DNA of 64,000 bases from NCBI GenBank assembly GCA_950295325.1, contig OX485806.1, forward strand, positions 4,154,001-4,218,000. The letters run 5' to 3'. Every line of letters starts with the position of its first letter. The stretch's first letter is position 1. Shown here piece by piece: positions 14,401-28,000 of this stretch. The translations under genes were made by a program, and so were the position numbers. This DNA is from Polytrichum commune (taxonomy: Eukaryota; Streptophyta; Polytrichopsida; Polytrichales; Polytrichaceae). Under the pieces are notes generated by a model. It was given only the letters and a program-made list of their open reading frames with translations. It was not told the origin of the DNA and ran no database searches.

Positions 14401-15446
14401 AATCATGGATTTCTTTATATTGAAAATCTTGAAATAAAATAATTAAAATGACTGACATAGTGAAGAATAAACTTCAATTGCAATGATTACTTACTTCTGG
14501 ACTTGTTTTCTATAGCCTTAGCCTCCTCCACTGCTCACATAAATGTAATGACAAAACAACCCTGTTGTTCAAACACCACCACCAAAACAATCAGAAAATT
14601 ACAGTAAATTAAATCAATAAACAATCAATTATTTACCATTAATAGTACAGTAAGGTAGAATACTATAACTCAACTGAAAAAGAAAGCAAAGACTACAGTG
14701 AGAGACTAAAGAGACTGCTAGAGAAGAGAGTCTCACGAATATTATTTTTGTCTGGCTACTCCCCGACTGCTAGTTCCCGACACTCAAGAGAATCTGCCAG
14801 TGGGAATGAGTTCCATGGGCCCGATTACAGAATGCATGCTTGCTACACCCTTACTATGAACTATTGACTTTCAAACGAAACAGTGACAATTGTCTGATAA
14901 ATGACGTATATGATCCAAATGTCCAACATGTTGACCTCGAACAGATGGTCCAAACAATCCAACCCAGTTAAACCAGCTCCACGTACGCGAGGATTAAACT
15001 AGTCGACAAGTCAGTAGAATGTCCTCCTCAACGTGAGTTCCCAGCTTGATCTTCGTGACTAGAATTCTCATCAGCGTCGCAGTAAGAATGAGTCTACAGC
15101 TTACCTGCATTATTCTGAACGAAAACCCCTGGAGCAGGGTTGCAGTGAGACTGCAGTACCTTAGAGAGACACTGAGAAAAGAGACTGAAAGTGAGTTAGA
15201 AGCTAGCTTACGTAGTGTTGGGGCTGGTTGCTTCACCATTAGATTGCAGCAAAATGTTTAAATCTAAGTGGTAGGTTTGATTATCTGGATTATATTTTGG
15301 GAACTGTCATTTGACGGGCAAATATGGCTATATCTGTCAAGCGACAAATTCGAGGGTGGGGCTATCTGTCATGTGACTGGCTGGCTGCAAAAGTTGACTG
15401 TGACTGGCTGTCATTTGGCATGTGACGGGTGCAAAAAGAAACCCTG
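11459..15446 (-). mobile_element. Complete hAT-superfamily transposon (3988 bp)
   Basis: The two ends are inverted: CAGTGTTTCTTTTT at the left and, read inward from the right, CAGGGTTTCTTTTT. An exact 8-bp direct repeat, CTTAGATC, flanks the element at 11451-11458 and 15447-15454. Eight-bp duplications and CAG(G/T)G termini are hallmarks of hAT elements. Both subterminal regions hold repeated TGACGGGC/TGTGACGGG-like motifs, as hAT ends usually do. The element carries one minus-strand transposase gene. The intact duplication means the insertion edges are unrearranged. Confidence 0.95.
11761..14154 (-). pseudogene. hAT transposase gene, disrupted
   Basis: The upstream exon (14154 down to 13008) has a Ser/Pro-rich N-terminus, then a BED-like zinc-binding segment (CASC followed by HERSHEH). 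The RNase-H-like core follows, with VDESTD and VATDGASAMIG; these hold the usual first and second catalytic Asp. NVHCIAHR comes next. An intron with a GT donor at 13007 and an AG acceptor at 12923 joins it in frame to the next exon (from 12922), giving CIAHR-ETLAAAD. That exon continues to the C-terminal hAT dimerisation region (ICERGFSKQNIVKSALRSHL). Two lesions are visible. A one-base frameshift between about 13745 and 13805 separates the N-terminal frame from the zinc-finger frame. An in-frame TGA at 12079-12081 precedes the dimerisation segment, and the frame reopens at once. The protein resembles the ZNF862-like branch of hAT transposases. Confidence 0.9.
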
Positions 15447-15454
15447 CTTAGATC

Positions 15455-15872
15455 CTTAACATGTAGCCTGCAAGCACCCTCCAAATTCTAGAGTACCGCT
15501 TGAATCCAAAAGACAAAGACAAGTTTAGAACTCCAATATACAAACTTACAAATTCAAATCCTTTGTTACAAATGTACGAAATGTCCTCTTCGCAAATTGC
15601 ACTATCATGCTCACATGATGCACATATAGTTCCATCAAGAAATGAACACAACAGGATAATTATCAACAATTCTTCAACATTGTTTTGCTAGATTGGTGGA
15701 GTTCCAAGAAGCGCCTACGATGTTAAGCTTAAATCCTAGAAAACACCCACTTGAAATAAATTGGAAGGCCATGTTGTATTATGAACACTAGATTCTGAAA
15801 TGAGGATGAGCACCATTACTCCCTAACCTCCACATCCTTGCAAGCCAAACCCCAATGACTTCCTAACCCCTA
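15455..15872. other. No recognised gene
   Basis: Lies between the hAT target duplication and the next foldback element. Only short unremarkable frames are present. Confidence 0.6.
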
Positions 15873-16233
15873 ACATTACCCAACCCAATACTCTTAACTC
15901 CGGCGCGGAGGTCGATGCGGCTCCGATGCGGCTCCGGGGAGGTTCGGATGCCAGCTCCGGTGGGTCGTCCATTTTTCTGGCCCTCCCCGTTTTGGCCCCT
16001 TGATGACTTTTTTTGGTTTTTTTTGTTGCTAAATTTGGGTTCTACGGCCCCAAATTACTCTAGGAGGCCCCTTATGAGATCAAGTAAGGCCCCACCCAAT
16101 CAAAAAAATAGGGGGGCAATTTTTGCCCCAACCCACCCGAACCCACCGGAGCTGGCATCCGAACCTCCCCGGAGCCGCATCGGAGCCGCATCGAACTCCG
16201 CGCCGGAGTTAAGAGTATTGGGTTGGGTAATGT
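15873..16233. mobile_element. GC-rich foldback MITE
   Basis: The termini are near-perfect inverted repeats about 90 bp long, starting ACATTACCCAACCCAATACT and running through CTCCGGCGCGGA and GATGCGGCTCCG. The element is flanked by TA on each side (15871-15872, 16234-16235). GC content is far above that of the surroundings. The frame at 15915-16259 is a by-product of this element and not a gene. Confidence 0.88.
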
Positions 16234-16239
16234 TATCCC

Positions 16240-16670
16240 TTCCTAACAGCATTTGTTGACCACCAAATGACATGTACTGATTTCCATGTAGTGTTTGTGG
16301 ACCTCTAAGGTATGTATGTGTTATTCGGGTCGTTTTTCATGTTCTTCAACTTCTACCGATTAGATTTACACAACAAAACATGTAGCGCATTAGCAAATCT
16401 ACAATGAAGTATCAGCAAAAATCGGACCTCTTCTGATTCGGTTATCCTTATAAGAAGTGCTTGTTTTGTTGGCTTTGTCCCATATCATGGGATAGAGGCA
16501 TTGCGGAGACTACCTTTGAGTGGTAATAGGGTCCGAGTAATGCATGTCAAAATTTAATGGATAAGGTTTGGTGAAGCTCAGTGGAAGCTCACTGAAATTT
16601 TCAATCTAATATGGAAAGAGCTAGTAAAAAAAAAATTACTTTTAAAATGCCATTTTTAGGACAGCCTCTT
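16240..16670. other. No recognised gene
   Basis: Intergenic sequence with no open frame or repeat border that I can support. Confidence 0.5.
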
Positions 16671-16676
16671 GTGGCA

Positions 16677-16800
16677 AAGGGTTATTCTCTTGTTGATTCT
16701 ACAAGGGTTATTCTCTTGTTGAATCTACAAAGGGTTATTCTCTTGTTGATTCTACAAGGGTTATTCTCTTGTTAATACAAGGGTTATTCTCATGTATCTA
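16677..16800. repeat. About 27-bp minisatellite
   Basis: Four to five imperfect copies of GGGTTATTCTCTTGTTGA followed by TTCTACAA. Confidence 0.9.
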
Positions 16801-16876
16801 ATACAAGTTGAAGACGTAGTCCAATCTCTTTTAAGCATATATCTTTTAAACATAGAGTCTTTAAACATATGATTTT

Positions 16877-16972
16877 GTTCTTTGATCCTCACCTACCCAC
16901 GCACAAATCAAATATAGGTGTCTGATCAAGAAAAGTGACCAAATAACACCTGCATACATTATTTGAGAACTA
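16877..16972 (+). repeat. Dispersed repeat (family D, copy 2)
   Basis: Contains GATCCTCACCTACCCACGCA and CAAATATAGGTGTCTGAT in the order seen in reverse at 6360-6450, followed by an AACACCTGCATAC segment. Confidence 0.55.
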
Positions 16973-17340
16973 CATAGGAAATTGAATGTAGCCTTGGCAT
17001 TTTGATTTGCACACTCCCATGGTATCTAATTTTTTCTTCTTCTGAAACTGTCAACTTAAGCGGCAACATTTCGAAGAACAACACTCTCTCTCCAGAAGAA
17101 AGGTAGACATGCCTGCATTGCAAACCTAGTGCCTATATAAGCTTTAACAACTCTCTAGATGTGCACAAACATCATATATATCATCGTCAAACTGATGGTG
17201 CGACCAGAAATCAATTTCTGCATCTATTAAATCATTAAGAGAGAGATACAGGGGGTGGGCCAAGATACAACCACAAAATTGAGTAACGAAGACCGGTGTT
17301 AAACCTACATCCCTGACATGCGGATACCTGCATTTTGGAG

Positions 17341-18410
17341 TGGTGTGTGGTTTGGTGTGGATCTAAGAATGGACACCAAAAAGCAGTGTGTTCAAAAGAG
17401 ATCGAACTACATGTTCAACATATGTCAATCATTCTAGGTTCAAAAATCAACATAATAAGAGGTATCTTTATGACCATTTAGTGAGCATGAGAACCTTCAC
17501 ATTGATAACGAATAAGATATTCATATGAGACTTGTCTGAAGGTTACGAGGAAAGTGTCTATGATCCTAATTTGGATGTGGTAATCATCTCGCACCAATTG
17601 CATGTTTAATATGCTACGAGAAGTGCGTGCAAAGAGAGAAGTGTCCGATTACCTTAGCATCAGGCAAAGCACGTAACGTTGACATGTGTGGTTTGGTGAG
17701 GTGTGTGGTTTGCAGTGGATCTAAGAACGGACACCAAAAAGCAGTGTGTTCAAAAGAGATCGAACTACATGTTCAACATATGTCAATCACTCTAGGTTCA
17801 AAAATCAACATAATCGGAAGTATCTTTATGACCATTTAATGAGCAAGAGAACCTTCACTTCGATAATGAATAAGATATTCATATGAGACATGTCTGAAGG
17901 TTATGAGGAAAGTGGCTGTGATCCTCATTTGGATGTGGTAATCATCTTGCACCAATTGCATGCTTAATATGCTACGAGAAGTGCGTGCAGAGAGAAACGT
18001 GTCCGATTACCTTAGCATCAGGCAAAGCACGCAACGTTGACATGTGTGGTTTGGTGAGGTGTGTGGTTTGGTGTGGATCTAAGAACGGACACCAAAAAGT
18101 AGTGTGTTCAAAAGAAATCGAACTACATGTTCAACATATGTCAATCATTCTAGGTTCAAAAATCAACATAATCGGAAGTATCTTTATGACCATTTAATGA
18201 GCACGGAACCTTCACTTTGATAACGAACAAGATATTCATATGAAACCTGTCTGAAGATTATGAGGAAAGTGACTGTGATCCTGATTTGGATGTGGTAATC
18301 ATCTCGCACCAATTGCATGCTTAATATGCTACGAGAAGTGGTGCGTGCACAGAGAAAAGTGTCCGATTATTTTAGCATCGATCAGGCAAAGCACGCAATG
18401 TTGACGTTGG
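17341..18410. repeat. 358-bp tandem array
   Basis: Two full units start near 17621 and 17979, with a partial unit before them and another after 18336. Each carries AAGTGCGTGC, then GTGTCCGATTACCTTAGCAT, then GTGTGGTTTGGTG, then AACTACATGTTCAACATATG. The 70-residue frames at 17627-17839 and 17985-18197 are nearly identical because of the repeat. No known domain is visible, so I regard them as satellite-type artefacts. Confidence 0.9.
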
Positions 18411-18650
18411 TGAATGTTGGCGTACCATCAACAATAGGGGCATGTCTACAAAGATCTCCAAAAGCTGCATGTAAATTAATGGAAATGGTGATGTTGGCGC
18501 TCGCAAGAGCAGAGCTCAGAATAGCTAGGGTTGAAAATATGGACATAAAGGGACAAGAGGAGGTGAAATCTTTAACGGAGCAAGCCGTTATCTGGAGGAG
18601 GTATGAGATATTCGAGGCATTAAATAGTCCAACAACGTCCGAAGGAGCTG

Positions 18651-19009
18651 CACTAAATGTGATATTTAGTGTCACCAATTCTCATTGTCTTGCTCAACAC
18701 TAACTGTAAACCGCGGTGTAGTGTCACCAACACTCAATGTGAACCCAACATTATTTGTCGTTCCTTGTATATTTTGGGGGGAATTATAGATTTATTGTGT
18801 TGCAATTACTGTCACTTGCCAAGTAATTATTCATCCAAATTTCAATCATCCATGACAATGTTTCATCACAAGTTGATGACAAGAGAAGGTAGAGAAGTTC
18901 ATCCATTGTCCATGAAACGATTTGTTCCATTAACGAAAAAGAAGTGTCATCCGAAAAGTTACCATAGTGACACAAAATACCATATGACACAAAATAACAT
19001 GTGTTAGTG
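18651..19009 (+). mobile_element. MITE family A, copy 1
   Basis: The left end is CACTAAATGTGATATTTAGTG and the right end has TTAGTG followed by TA. The internal order (TTGTCTTGCTCAACACTAA, AACCCAACATTA, CATCCATGACAATGTTTCATC, GTGTCATCCGAAAAGTTACC) matches the copies at 19799, 31277, 35966, 36341 and 45767. TA-type flanks suggest a mariner-like non-autonomous family, although the left flank here reads TG. Confidence 0.85.
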
Positions 19010-19255
19010 TAGTGTAAGTGGTAGATTAGATGCTCAAGGTTTTAGTATTCCTTAAATTCCCTCATGCCATCCGATGTAGACGTCAAGCTAGTGCGTGCGC
19101 CCCCCCCCCCCCCCCTCCTTGACTTTAGAAAACTGAGAGGTTCCACAGCACTTTTTGCTATGAAAATGTTTTGTTTATGATTGTCTGGTTGTTTTGAAGT
19201 TTTTTTTGCTGACTTTGTGTGGATCTAAGAAGGTCTTTGTTTTGGTGTGCAGGTA

Positions 19256-19610
19256 CACCTTAACCTCCGTAATATCACCCTCAGTAATGTCATTCCCTCT
19301 CTTATATCCCAAAATCCTAGGAAACGTATATGCTCAATTTCAATCTCCCTCCTCATTGTCATATTTCCTTTCCATGTCATGGGTTTCAACATTAAAGTAA
19401 CCCACTAAAGAATTCTAGCCATATGCTTGCACGCATCACATGTCATCATTGTAAGTATTGTCATTATTGTGATGTCGACTTTGTGTTATTTCATCATGTC
19501 ACATGCTACATTGATTCTCTATTATAATGCATCCATGTTGACATTGCATATCTCCTCAATATCACATGGACTTTGGTTGCCACAGGCATGATATTAGGGA
19601 GGTTAGAGTG
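19256..19610. mobile_element. Mariner/pogo-like MITE (family C, short copy)
   Basis: The inverted ends are CACCTTAACCTCCGTAATAT and CACTCTAACCTCCCTAATAT, with TA at 19254-19255 and 19611-19612. The right-hand 115 bp (including ACTTTGGTTGCCACAGG) is closely related to the right end of the 996-bp element at 46227-47222. No coding capacity is apparent. Confidence 0.85.
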
Positions 19611-19798
19611 TATGAGGAATACTCATTCAAGAATCACAAATTGGTGTCTATGACTAGATTCGAGGTTGAGCATATTGGGGATCTAGTTTTTTTTAAATTC
19701 CAGGGACATCATTTATACATTCAAGGCATTCATACACTCCAAATCAGATGTTCAATATTTTGTGTCCAATATTAGCTCCAATAGTTTAAGACAAAACT

Positions 19799-20138
19799 TG
19801 GAATTCAAATTTTCTTGCTCAATACTAATTTAAAACCACAATATAGTGTCACCAACACTAAATGTTAACCCAACATTACTTGTCATTCCTTGTAAACTTT
19901 TTTGGGGGAGTATACATTTACAGTGTTGCAATTACCAAATGATCTTTCATCCGAGTTTCAATCATCCATGACAATATTTCATCACAAGTTGCTGACAAGA
20001 GAGGGTAGGGTTTTGCCCAATGGATGAACTCATCCATCATCCATGACAGTATTTGTTCACTTCTTCATAAGAAATGTCATCCGAAAAGTTACCATAGTGA
20101 CATTAAATGCCATTTGACACTAAATATCATAATTAGTG
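19799..20138 (+). mobile_element. MITE family A, copy 2, left end missing
   Basis: Contains the family's internal blocks and the right terminus (TAAATATCATAATTAGTG), but lacks the palindromic left tip. It lies about 190 bp after the family C element. Confidence 0.8.
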
Positions 20139-20139
20139 G

Positions 20140-22083
20140 AGTTACTCTACTTGACTCATTGGTGATGTTACCTTTTAGCCCTGCATTTTAAGCTATATCC
20201 CGTAAAAATGACGAAGGGTAGATTCCCAGAAGGTTCACATTGTTTTTAAACCAAATTGTGCTCTTAATTAAAAAGGATGAATGACGACAAATTAGTCAAG
20301 ACTAGAATCTACAGGCATGTGCATGATCGAGAAATTTAGACTCATTAGAGTCATCCTTTGATTCAATGGGACTTTTGTTGGGAGTTGGTCCCATATGAAT
20401 TTCTTCTATTGGTTGGCATGTATACAATATCAATAGTTTCTTTCCACTTGTGCATGCTTGGAGGCAGTGGTTGAAGTTCACTGAAGAGCAACCTCTTTCA
20501 GTTTATTGGAACCAAACTCATTCCAACACCACTTGGCATGTCAAAATGAGTTTCACCCTCAATGAGCCAATATAGAATATTCTTCATTCAAGCTCCAACA
20601 CTACCTCCAAGCACGCACCAATGAATCATCGAACATGGAAGGTGTTGTTATGAGGAGAAAACTTGTCCATTCCATCCATATGTTGCAACTTGTCCACAAT
20701 TCAACTATTGAAGTGATCAAACCACACATGGATGACAATACAATTTTTCATTTGAAAGTGAGCACATTCGTCCAAAACCTGCACAAATAACCACTTTGGT
20801 TGTCAAATAGAGGTTTTTAGTTGCCAATTTTCTCAAATCCGCAACCAATAAGCCCCCCTCGGCAACCAAAATAATTTATTTATACTCGCCATGAGTTGGA
20901 GAAAACAAGTTGCAACGGAATGGACAAACTTTCTCCTAGTGTGTATGCAAAACAACCAACTCCCGATGAAAGTCCCTTTGAATTAACTCTATCATCATCT
21001 GTAAAATAGTCTACATTTCTGTGCAACTTCTCCACACCAGCAAGGACACTCTTCTGTATAGAACTCACTACCATGGAGGAAAAAAGCTCCATAGATGCAC
21101 ATGACAAAAGCAATGAGAGACAGCTACCCAAATATCTTGTTGCAGATGTAGAAGAACTTTCAAAAAAAGGTCAGCAAGCTCACATTCGGTAATCTGTTCC
21201 ATAGGAAGAGAACAATTAATTCCATGTTCAATGCTCCAAGCAACAAAGTATTTAATGCCCCACGAATTTCTTTGTTTTACTAATTTTTTCAAAAGAGGAC
21301 GTCTCCCAATAAAATGCCTCATCACTGAAATGAGGTCAATGCAGAAATAACTGCAGGAGCATCCTGAACAACATCATCTAGAGATGATTTAGTTCACCAC
21401 GACATGATATTGTAATTTAAGTCGACAATGTAGGCAAATACCTCTCACTATAACTCCTTGAAATTGGAGCTCCCTATTCAATTCCAACTACTCTTCAATT
21501 AGAGCTCCCTCCAATAAACTGCCTCTCATATCTGTTGCATTTAAGTCACAATGAGCATTCCAGGTAATTGACCTTAGAGATTGGTATCGAGAGCAAAAAA
21601 TGCAGAAACATTACAAACTCGTATAGGTGTAGTAGGATGATGACAACAACCATGACTCCTTACAAGTCTCAAAACACCAACATCCCGTCCAATTGAAGCC
21701 AAAATATGCATTTCAGAAGCAATATACGAAGAGCCATCAGAATTGAGGTGCAACCATCATCAAATTATGTGCTTGTACAACTACTCTACAAACTCACAGA
21801 AAATTAACCATCTCATTCTTGGATTCCAAACACTAGAGAGCTTCATGAGAACTATGTGGGTCTTTCAGGATATACAAAATGGAAAGTATAAATGCCAAAT
21901 AGGACCTTGTTTATTTCTTCAACTATGTCCCAAGGAATACAACTTCCAGCATACATTTCACCATTATGATGTTATACAGAGATGAGTACAAAATTGATAG
22001 GAAATGCTTATCGTAACTTTAAGCACATATGACTACAAAACCTCTAATAATTGCTAGATTGGAGATGACAGAAGCGCCCCAAT
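20140..22083. other. No recognised gene
   Basis: Downstream flank of the DEP1-like gene. Short frames on the minus strand (20880-21131, 21068-21325) show no recognisable motif. I did not find an obvious AATAAA signal close to the DEP1 stop codon. Confidence 0.5.
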
Positions 22084-25000
22084 CTAGAGCTCCAGCAGGG
22101 ACTTGATGGTTCGGAACCCATGATCTGGAGGTAAGGGAGCATTTCCTGGGCGAAGTAGAAGCACTGCTTGCAGACCTGAGATAGAAAAGGAAAAAATTGT
22201 TCAGAGAAAATCTAATGAGAAATTTTATATCAGCAGCAAGGATAGCAAGTGATCCATATACTGGAACAAAGTGGCTGTCATGGACAAGTTTTATGATTTC
22301 TAATGCAAAATGACCAACCGACCCTCTTGTTCTTATGATAGACAACCACCTCATGCCAGGTTAATTTCATAACTCATTTAGTAATAATTTAAGAAACATT
22401 GTTTTGTTGGAAAGTAAATAAGGATGATGAAAATAGTTGTATACATCAGTTGGATGGACCTCGCCATCCAGAACTTTCATCCAATTTTAGGTTCATCCTA
22501 TTATGCCAGAAAGTGAGAGAAAGTGATGTGGAGAGCAGCTTTTCGTGACATACATTTGCATTGATGTTACTCTTTGCCTTTGTTGATTGGGGTTAACACT
22601 TAAGCGTCCAAGAGGCCCAGACTGGGCTTCTCCATGCACAAAAACATGTATTTGAGCTATTCCATTTTAGCTGATCATGTCAAAAGTGACCCTGTCTAAT
22701 ATTAACGTATTCTTCAAGTCCACTCTTTGAAATGGTTTAGTAAGTTCAATGTATTGATTAATTAGGTTAAAATACACATTCTGAGTGCCTTGGATACAAA
22801 TACATACATTATATTTTGATCATGAATGTCAAAACATTCATATGTTTTTCTTTTATCCCTTGACATATAATAATGTACTAAATACAGTTTCAAACCCCCA
22901 AATTATTATTTTTAAATGATTTTAGGACTTGGAAAGGCTCATAGAAATTGAGAATATATATCTCATAGATTGAGACCCTACATCCTTTAACGATTAATCT
23001 TGAATCTTTGGTTTAATTTTGATATTGGATAAAGTAAGGGATCACACCTGCTTCTTTGGCAGCCACAGCTTCAGCAAGCACATCAGTGGCGAACGTTATA
23101 CAACTTGGGTGGTCAACTCCAACAGTAAGGAATATCTCAGTGTAGCTCTTGGCTTCCCTCTTGTTTCTGTTCCAGAACGCACCACCCAGTAGAATTTTTA
23201 AGTTTCTAGAAGATGCATCAAAGTATATTCCTGCAAAACCTGGAGTTTTTCTATTGGAAATACATGAAACAGGATGTACACTCATAATCAACAGATGCTT
23301 AAGAGAGAAGCAATAATACTGAGATGAAACTGTCAGATGTGAGGTTAGGCGTCTAGAGATAATGGTACCCAATTGTTGTATCAAAAAAACCAGATAAGTA
23401 ACCTCGGAGGTCGCCAAAGTTTGTGAAACCGAAAATCAGCCGTTGAGCCTCTCGACTTCCACTGGAGTAAATGTATGTCTTTGTACCACTAGTATGCCAT
23501 TGTAACAATGCTTCAGGAACATCCTCAAATACAACCCCCTTCAATTCACCATTTGCATACCCGACTCTCCATACGTGGCCCTGGTAATTCCACATGATGA
23601 ATAGAAAGCATTGGTCCCATACAAAATTCAGGTTTCGTGCTCATGTGGTCACCAAAAACCATAACAAGAGCAGAAAACATTAATTGCTAGAGAGAACTAT
23701 ACTAACAACATTTCAGGATTTTAAGTAAAACTCACCTGCAGCTGCTTCAACGATGTTATTTTGCGGTCTGCCTTTATCATCTCCAATATGTTTTTCTCAA
23801 GGGCCGACACAACAGCTTCGGTTCCTGCACTCTCAGGGGGTATTTCCACAGCTCCTGGGACTTTGTTTTTCAGATCCTCGATAACCTGTCAACAGAAAAT
23901 ATAAGATACTGAACAGGAGTCCACTATGTGCATCGAAAATTTTCAAGGGGTGGTGTATTATATACTTATTTCGTTAAAACTATGCCTAGTGGTGTATAAT
24001 GTAATTATCTCATGTTATATGCATTATTCTGATGATACTATTTGCTTTGCAGTAGTAGCATAACGTGGCACATATTAGAAAATAATAAGAAAACAATGGA
24101 AGTTTTACAACGTAATCATGAATGTAAGATGTTATTTCAACATTTTATTGGATCTACATGATAAGTTTGCCTCAGGAAGTTTGTGACGTAGGTCACGGGT
24201 AGAAAGACAGCCACTAAGTGAATAGTACTGATGAAGTCTATCTTTGACTGAAAACCTCCAATATGATATTCACCTGTTCTCGAAGAAGTTGAATGTCAGA
24301 CTGAGTTTCTTTGCTATCATATGTCGACCTCAAGAAAGTTCCCGCATTCTCTTTGGCGTAGGGAAATAAGACTTCAGTCACAAATGAAATTGGTGTGGTG
24401 GTGCCCTCAATGTCAAGAACAATGACACCCTGCATCATGGAAACCGTCAATGTTAATACTTCAACGTAGGCACACCCAAGTAGCAACTCGGCCCCAAGTT
24501 ATGGGGTTTAGTGTGCCTTTTGGCCCCATACACTATTCAGGATCATGATACCTGAATCGCTGAAGGCGCGATTACACACAACTCCTTGAGTGGTTGTGGT
24601 TATGGTTGTGGAGGGGCCCACTTTCAACGATAACTACAAAAAAATCATCTATAATCAAGGTGTAGATATAATTGAAGAGAGCATTTGACCTCATTGATTG
24701 TTCCTCTTAGTGGTGCAATCCGTGGAATGTCAACAACAATATATAGATTCTAGTGGAAAATTTGTCTAAGAGTAATTACCCCCTACAAATCCTCTCCCAT
24801 GCCTCGGCCTTGAAGTTCCCATGCCTAAGTGCCACATAGTAACTACAAACAAAATAAAACTAAAGAAAGTAGACTACAACTCATTGCAACCACTCCCAAC
24901 TACATCTTGTATTGTAGTTGCGCAAGGTGGAGTAGTTGTGGCTGTCATCAATGCACCTTATCTCTTCTTATCCTCCAAAAAATGTAAACTACAACCATCA

Positions 25001-28000
25001 CCCACCGAAACCGTGGTTGTGTGTAAACGCTCCTTGAGACGCAACACACTTGTTAATCATGTTTCAATTTGAACATTTGGTTAAAAGCAAGAAACCACTC
25101 AACAAAGACAGTGGATACAATCCAGAGAATCATCACCTTTGAACCAATTCCTTTGCTCACAGAAACTGGCGTTGAGGTTGGAAGGGCGCGTGTTTGGGTT
25201 AAAGGACCATGTTTAGGGTCTGCTGGATCAATTCCCAGTTGGTGAAGCTTCAAAGCAGCTTCAAAAAGGTAGTGGTAGCATTCTGCCTTCACACCTAACA
25301 AAAGCTGTTAGTGAACTATACAACAGAGATACATTTGTCATTTTCAGTTTATATTTCTACAAAATCTACTCAACAGAGATCCTTATAGATCTAACAAAAT
25401 CCTTGGACTCGTTTAGATTCTCACAGGGTAGAAAAGACAATAGGTGTTGCTTCATGAATTTTATCAAATAGCTCATTTGGCAAAGACTGATTATTATTAA
25501 TCTCATGTTTCCCTTGGGCAATTATATGACTTCAGGAAAAGGACAGCTTCTACAAGTCAAGGTCTGCACAGTCACGCGCCAAATTGCCAACATACACTAC
25601 ACCACAATACTACACACACCTACCAGATATCTGAGTCAATCATTCCAAATGATAGTGACTTGAATGAGGGCTTGTACCTGAGTCTTGGCACTGATCCAAG
25701 AGTCGCCCCAAATGTATATTCCGTGATTTCTGACAAGAACTGCAGTCGCCTTGGGGTATGCTTCCATCTAACACAAGAGAACATGGTTCAGAACAAGTTC
25801 TATTTGATATTCCATATAGCACTTTCAAATGGCCTAAGGAATTGAATAGAGTGTAGGAACTTACAGCTTCTGCTAGAGCATCAGTGAGTTCATACTCACG
25901 TGCTGAATTTTCAATGATGGGAACAACAAGCTCGTCATAGTACCCATGACCCGTAATTCCCTTAATCATCTCCATGTGAGTTATCTGCAACCAAAATAAC
26001 CAATATAAAGACACTGATAAATTGCACTCCCTTCAAAACTAAAGTTATAGGTCTACAATGATATGTGTCCAAGCATGGTAAAGTGGACCAAAAAGTGCTC
26101 CGGTATACTAAAACCATCATTTTTTTGGTCAAAGGCCTAAAACATTTTTTTGGTAGTAGCAAAGCTTTATTTAAATTGGAATATTTTTTATGATAACCTT
26201 TATTGTTGTGTAAAATACTCAAATGTAGAATACCAAGTTGAGATCTTCAATACTTAGCATCAAAAGTGATGCTCAAAAGCAAATGGTTGAGTCTGGTTTC
26301 GGATGTAGATTTCATGACCTTAATTATTTCAAAGTTGGAATTTTTATTTTTTATTTCTTGAATTCATTATCTACTTGAGGGCATCACCACAAAACTTTGT
26401 AGAAAACTATCAATTTAATGTAATTTTAGCATATTTTAAACAAATTTTAGACAATCACTTATTCAATATCACCTACTTACACACCACTTGCACCATCTTC
26501 TAAAATATGTAGACTTTCTTGGAATTTTTTTTGTCATCATAAATTGCTTGGCTTTGTAGATCAATATGTTTTTAAAATGTCCATGATTTTTTTCTTCACA
26601 AAATTCAAAGTTATTACATAAAATTGAATCACTTTCACTTAACACTAGGCATGGATCAGGAGCTATCCACTTTACCGTGCTTGCACTCATATAATAGATG
26701 TGATTGGATGTACAATGTAGAAATACATATTGCATCAATGAAGTGAATATGGCTATGAACTCTCTGGTTCATCAAAGAATATGAATGATGACAATTGTAC
26801 CCGAAATTCTTTTGCTGTTGGATCTATCATGGTTGCAAGGCAAGACTCCAATCCATGGCTGTGGATGACAGCTCCAGCATTCCGCATTTGATATGCCTGT
26901 GCACACACAACACAAGCACCACTGACCCATCACATTATAGTTGCTCCAACTTCCCAAAAGTCCTCTTACTCATGTCAGATTGATCTTTGAGAACCAGATG
27001 CAGTTTGGCAGGAAGATGTGCAAGTGGCATGTGCACCATTAGCCTACCAATGGAATAACCAATTTGCTAAATGGTGTGACGTGCAAAGCTTCCATATGAA
27101 TGGGGTTAAGCCACAATACCTAGGAGTGGTCCGATGTGAACATGATTGAGAGACTCTCATTTTGAAATAGAAACTGGAGGCACCAAGAAGCGGCGCGGGG
27201 GGGAGATATAAAAGCAAGAGGAGGGGGGCAAGAGGTCATTCTGGTATGCCTTTGTGATGTTGCTCTGAAGCCTCCTCTCCATAGCTCATGGTTTGGTGGT
27301 TCGCGCCACATAAACTCCTCTAGGGTAGATGAGCCTTATTTGGTTACTTGTTGTTTGCTACCTTGCACTACTTGGATTTGCAAGGTTGAAATCTATGTGC
27401 ACCCGCAACTATATACAAAGAAGCCATGGACAATCCCAGAAAGTTTTGGAGCTAATTTCGAATTGTTATGAATTTTCAGAGTCCACTGACAGTGAGCCAT
27501 AAGAAGTCCACACAGGTCCAACCATATTTGTTGATCATTTAGCCTAGAATGATTAACAAATTTTGAGCACATAGCCCGATCTCATTACAAAACACATGTC
27601 TTTATGGTGTTCATACTTAGAACTGCACCTAATCACCCACCACTCAAATATAGGTGCCGATTAAGATAAGTAACCAAATTAGGCACACTAACCTTAGACT
27701 TGCAAAATGTATACATGCATGTATGGGTAGGGTGCAAACCTTGAGGAAAAGAGGGCAGCATTCGGAACATTTAGGGGGCTTGTGTGGCGCTCCCTTGGCT
27801 GGGGGGGAGGACAACACAGTGCCATCGGCCGCAAGCACATACATGTCGGCCGGTAGCATCCGTTCTTTCTGCACCCCTGCACCATTGCCATATCTGTTCA
27901 ATTCTCCAATGTAACATCCTATTGAACTCGATTACTCGGTGCGGCATAATATGCCTCCAAGTTTTATGAAGCACGCTATTAGAAACAATGGATGACCAAA